Under the pieces are notes generated by a model. It saw nothing but the letters and a program-made list of their open reading frames with translations. It was not told where the DNA came from and made no database searches. From the NCBI RefSeq assembly GCF_034190915.1, contig NW_026947485.1, forward strand, positions 50,761,019 through 50,825,018: a stretch of 64,000 bases of DNA, read 5' to 3'. This DNA is from Cavia porcellus. Taxonomy: Eukaryota > Chordata > Mammalia > Rodentia > Caviidae. This document shows, one piece after another, positions 63,996 through 64,000 of this stretch. Made by a program: the position numbers and the translations under genes. Position 1 is the stretch's first letter; the number at the start of each line of letters is the position of its first letter.

Positions 63996-64000
63996 TGTAA

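Larger units (their letters stand above)
61326..64000 (-). other. MET: Intron 1 of MET (5' end outside the window)
   Basis: 2.7 kb upstream of exon 2. No exon 1, CpG-rich promoter or other gene is visible. Most of it is unassigned; the last 200 bases hold a B1 fragment and an L1-like piece. Confidence 0.85.

Overview
The window is mammalian nuclear DNA: AT-rich, intron-dominated and full of SINEs, LINE-1 fragments and microsatellites. It lies entirely inside one gene, MET (hepatocyte growth factor receptor), read on the minus strand. Fifteen coding exons, numbered 2 to 16 as in human MET, can be placed at base resolution, with an AG acceptor and GT donor at every internal junction. They join into one open frame of 3,337 coding bases (1,112 codons plus one base). 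Exon 1 lies beyond the right edge. The rest of the kinase domain (exons 17 to 21) lies beyond the left edge.

Layout from right to left, which is 5' to 3' of the gene: intron 1 (61326-64000, partial); exon 2 with the start codon, signal peptide and most of the Sema domain (60112-61325); a 21 kb intron 2; exon 3 (38886-39077); a 9.3 kb intron 3; exons 4 and 5 finishing Sema and giving the PSI domain (28503-29562); exons 6 to 12 encoding the IPT/TIG stalk (8025-24029); exon 13 with the membrane span (6189-6345); exon 14 with the juxtamembrane regulatory segment (5857-5997); exons 15 and 16 opening the kinase domain (609-2763); and the start of intron 16. All exons belong to one receptor: extracellular ligand binding, furin processing, membrane anchoring, juxtamembrane down-regulation and the ATP-binding lobe.

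The organism looks like a rodent. There are at least seven tRNA-derived ID-like SINEs, several with clear target-site duplications, plus B1-type and fused B1+ID elements, which are rodent hallmarks. The B1 copies lack the murine internal duplication as far as I can read them. The ID-like copies have an unusual 'GGCATAAG' D-arm and a perfect anticodon-like hairpin, which suggests a lineage outside mouse and rat. I cannot name the species.

I found no second gene, RNA gene, CRISPR array or operon. The main points of interest are the apparent loss of the acceptor for the 18-residue long-isoform insert at exon 10, a three-copy ~146 bp tandem array just upstream of that exon, one lost codon and two glycosylation-site changes in the ectodomain, the ID-like SINE family, an LTR-like element about 160 bp from exon 6, and a repeat-poor, palindrome-containing candidate regulatory stretch in intron 2. 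I did not find a new biological system.
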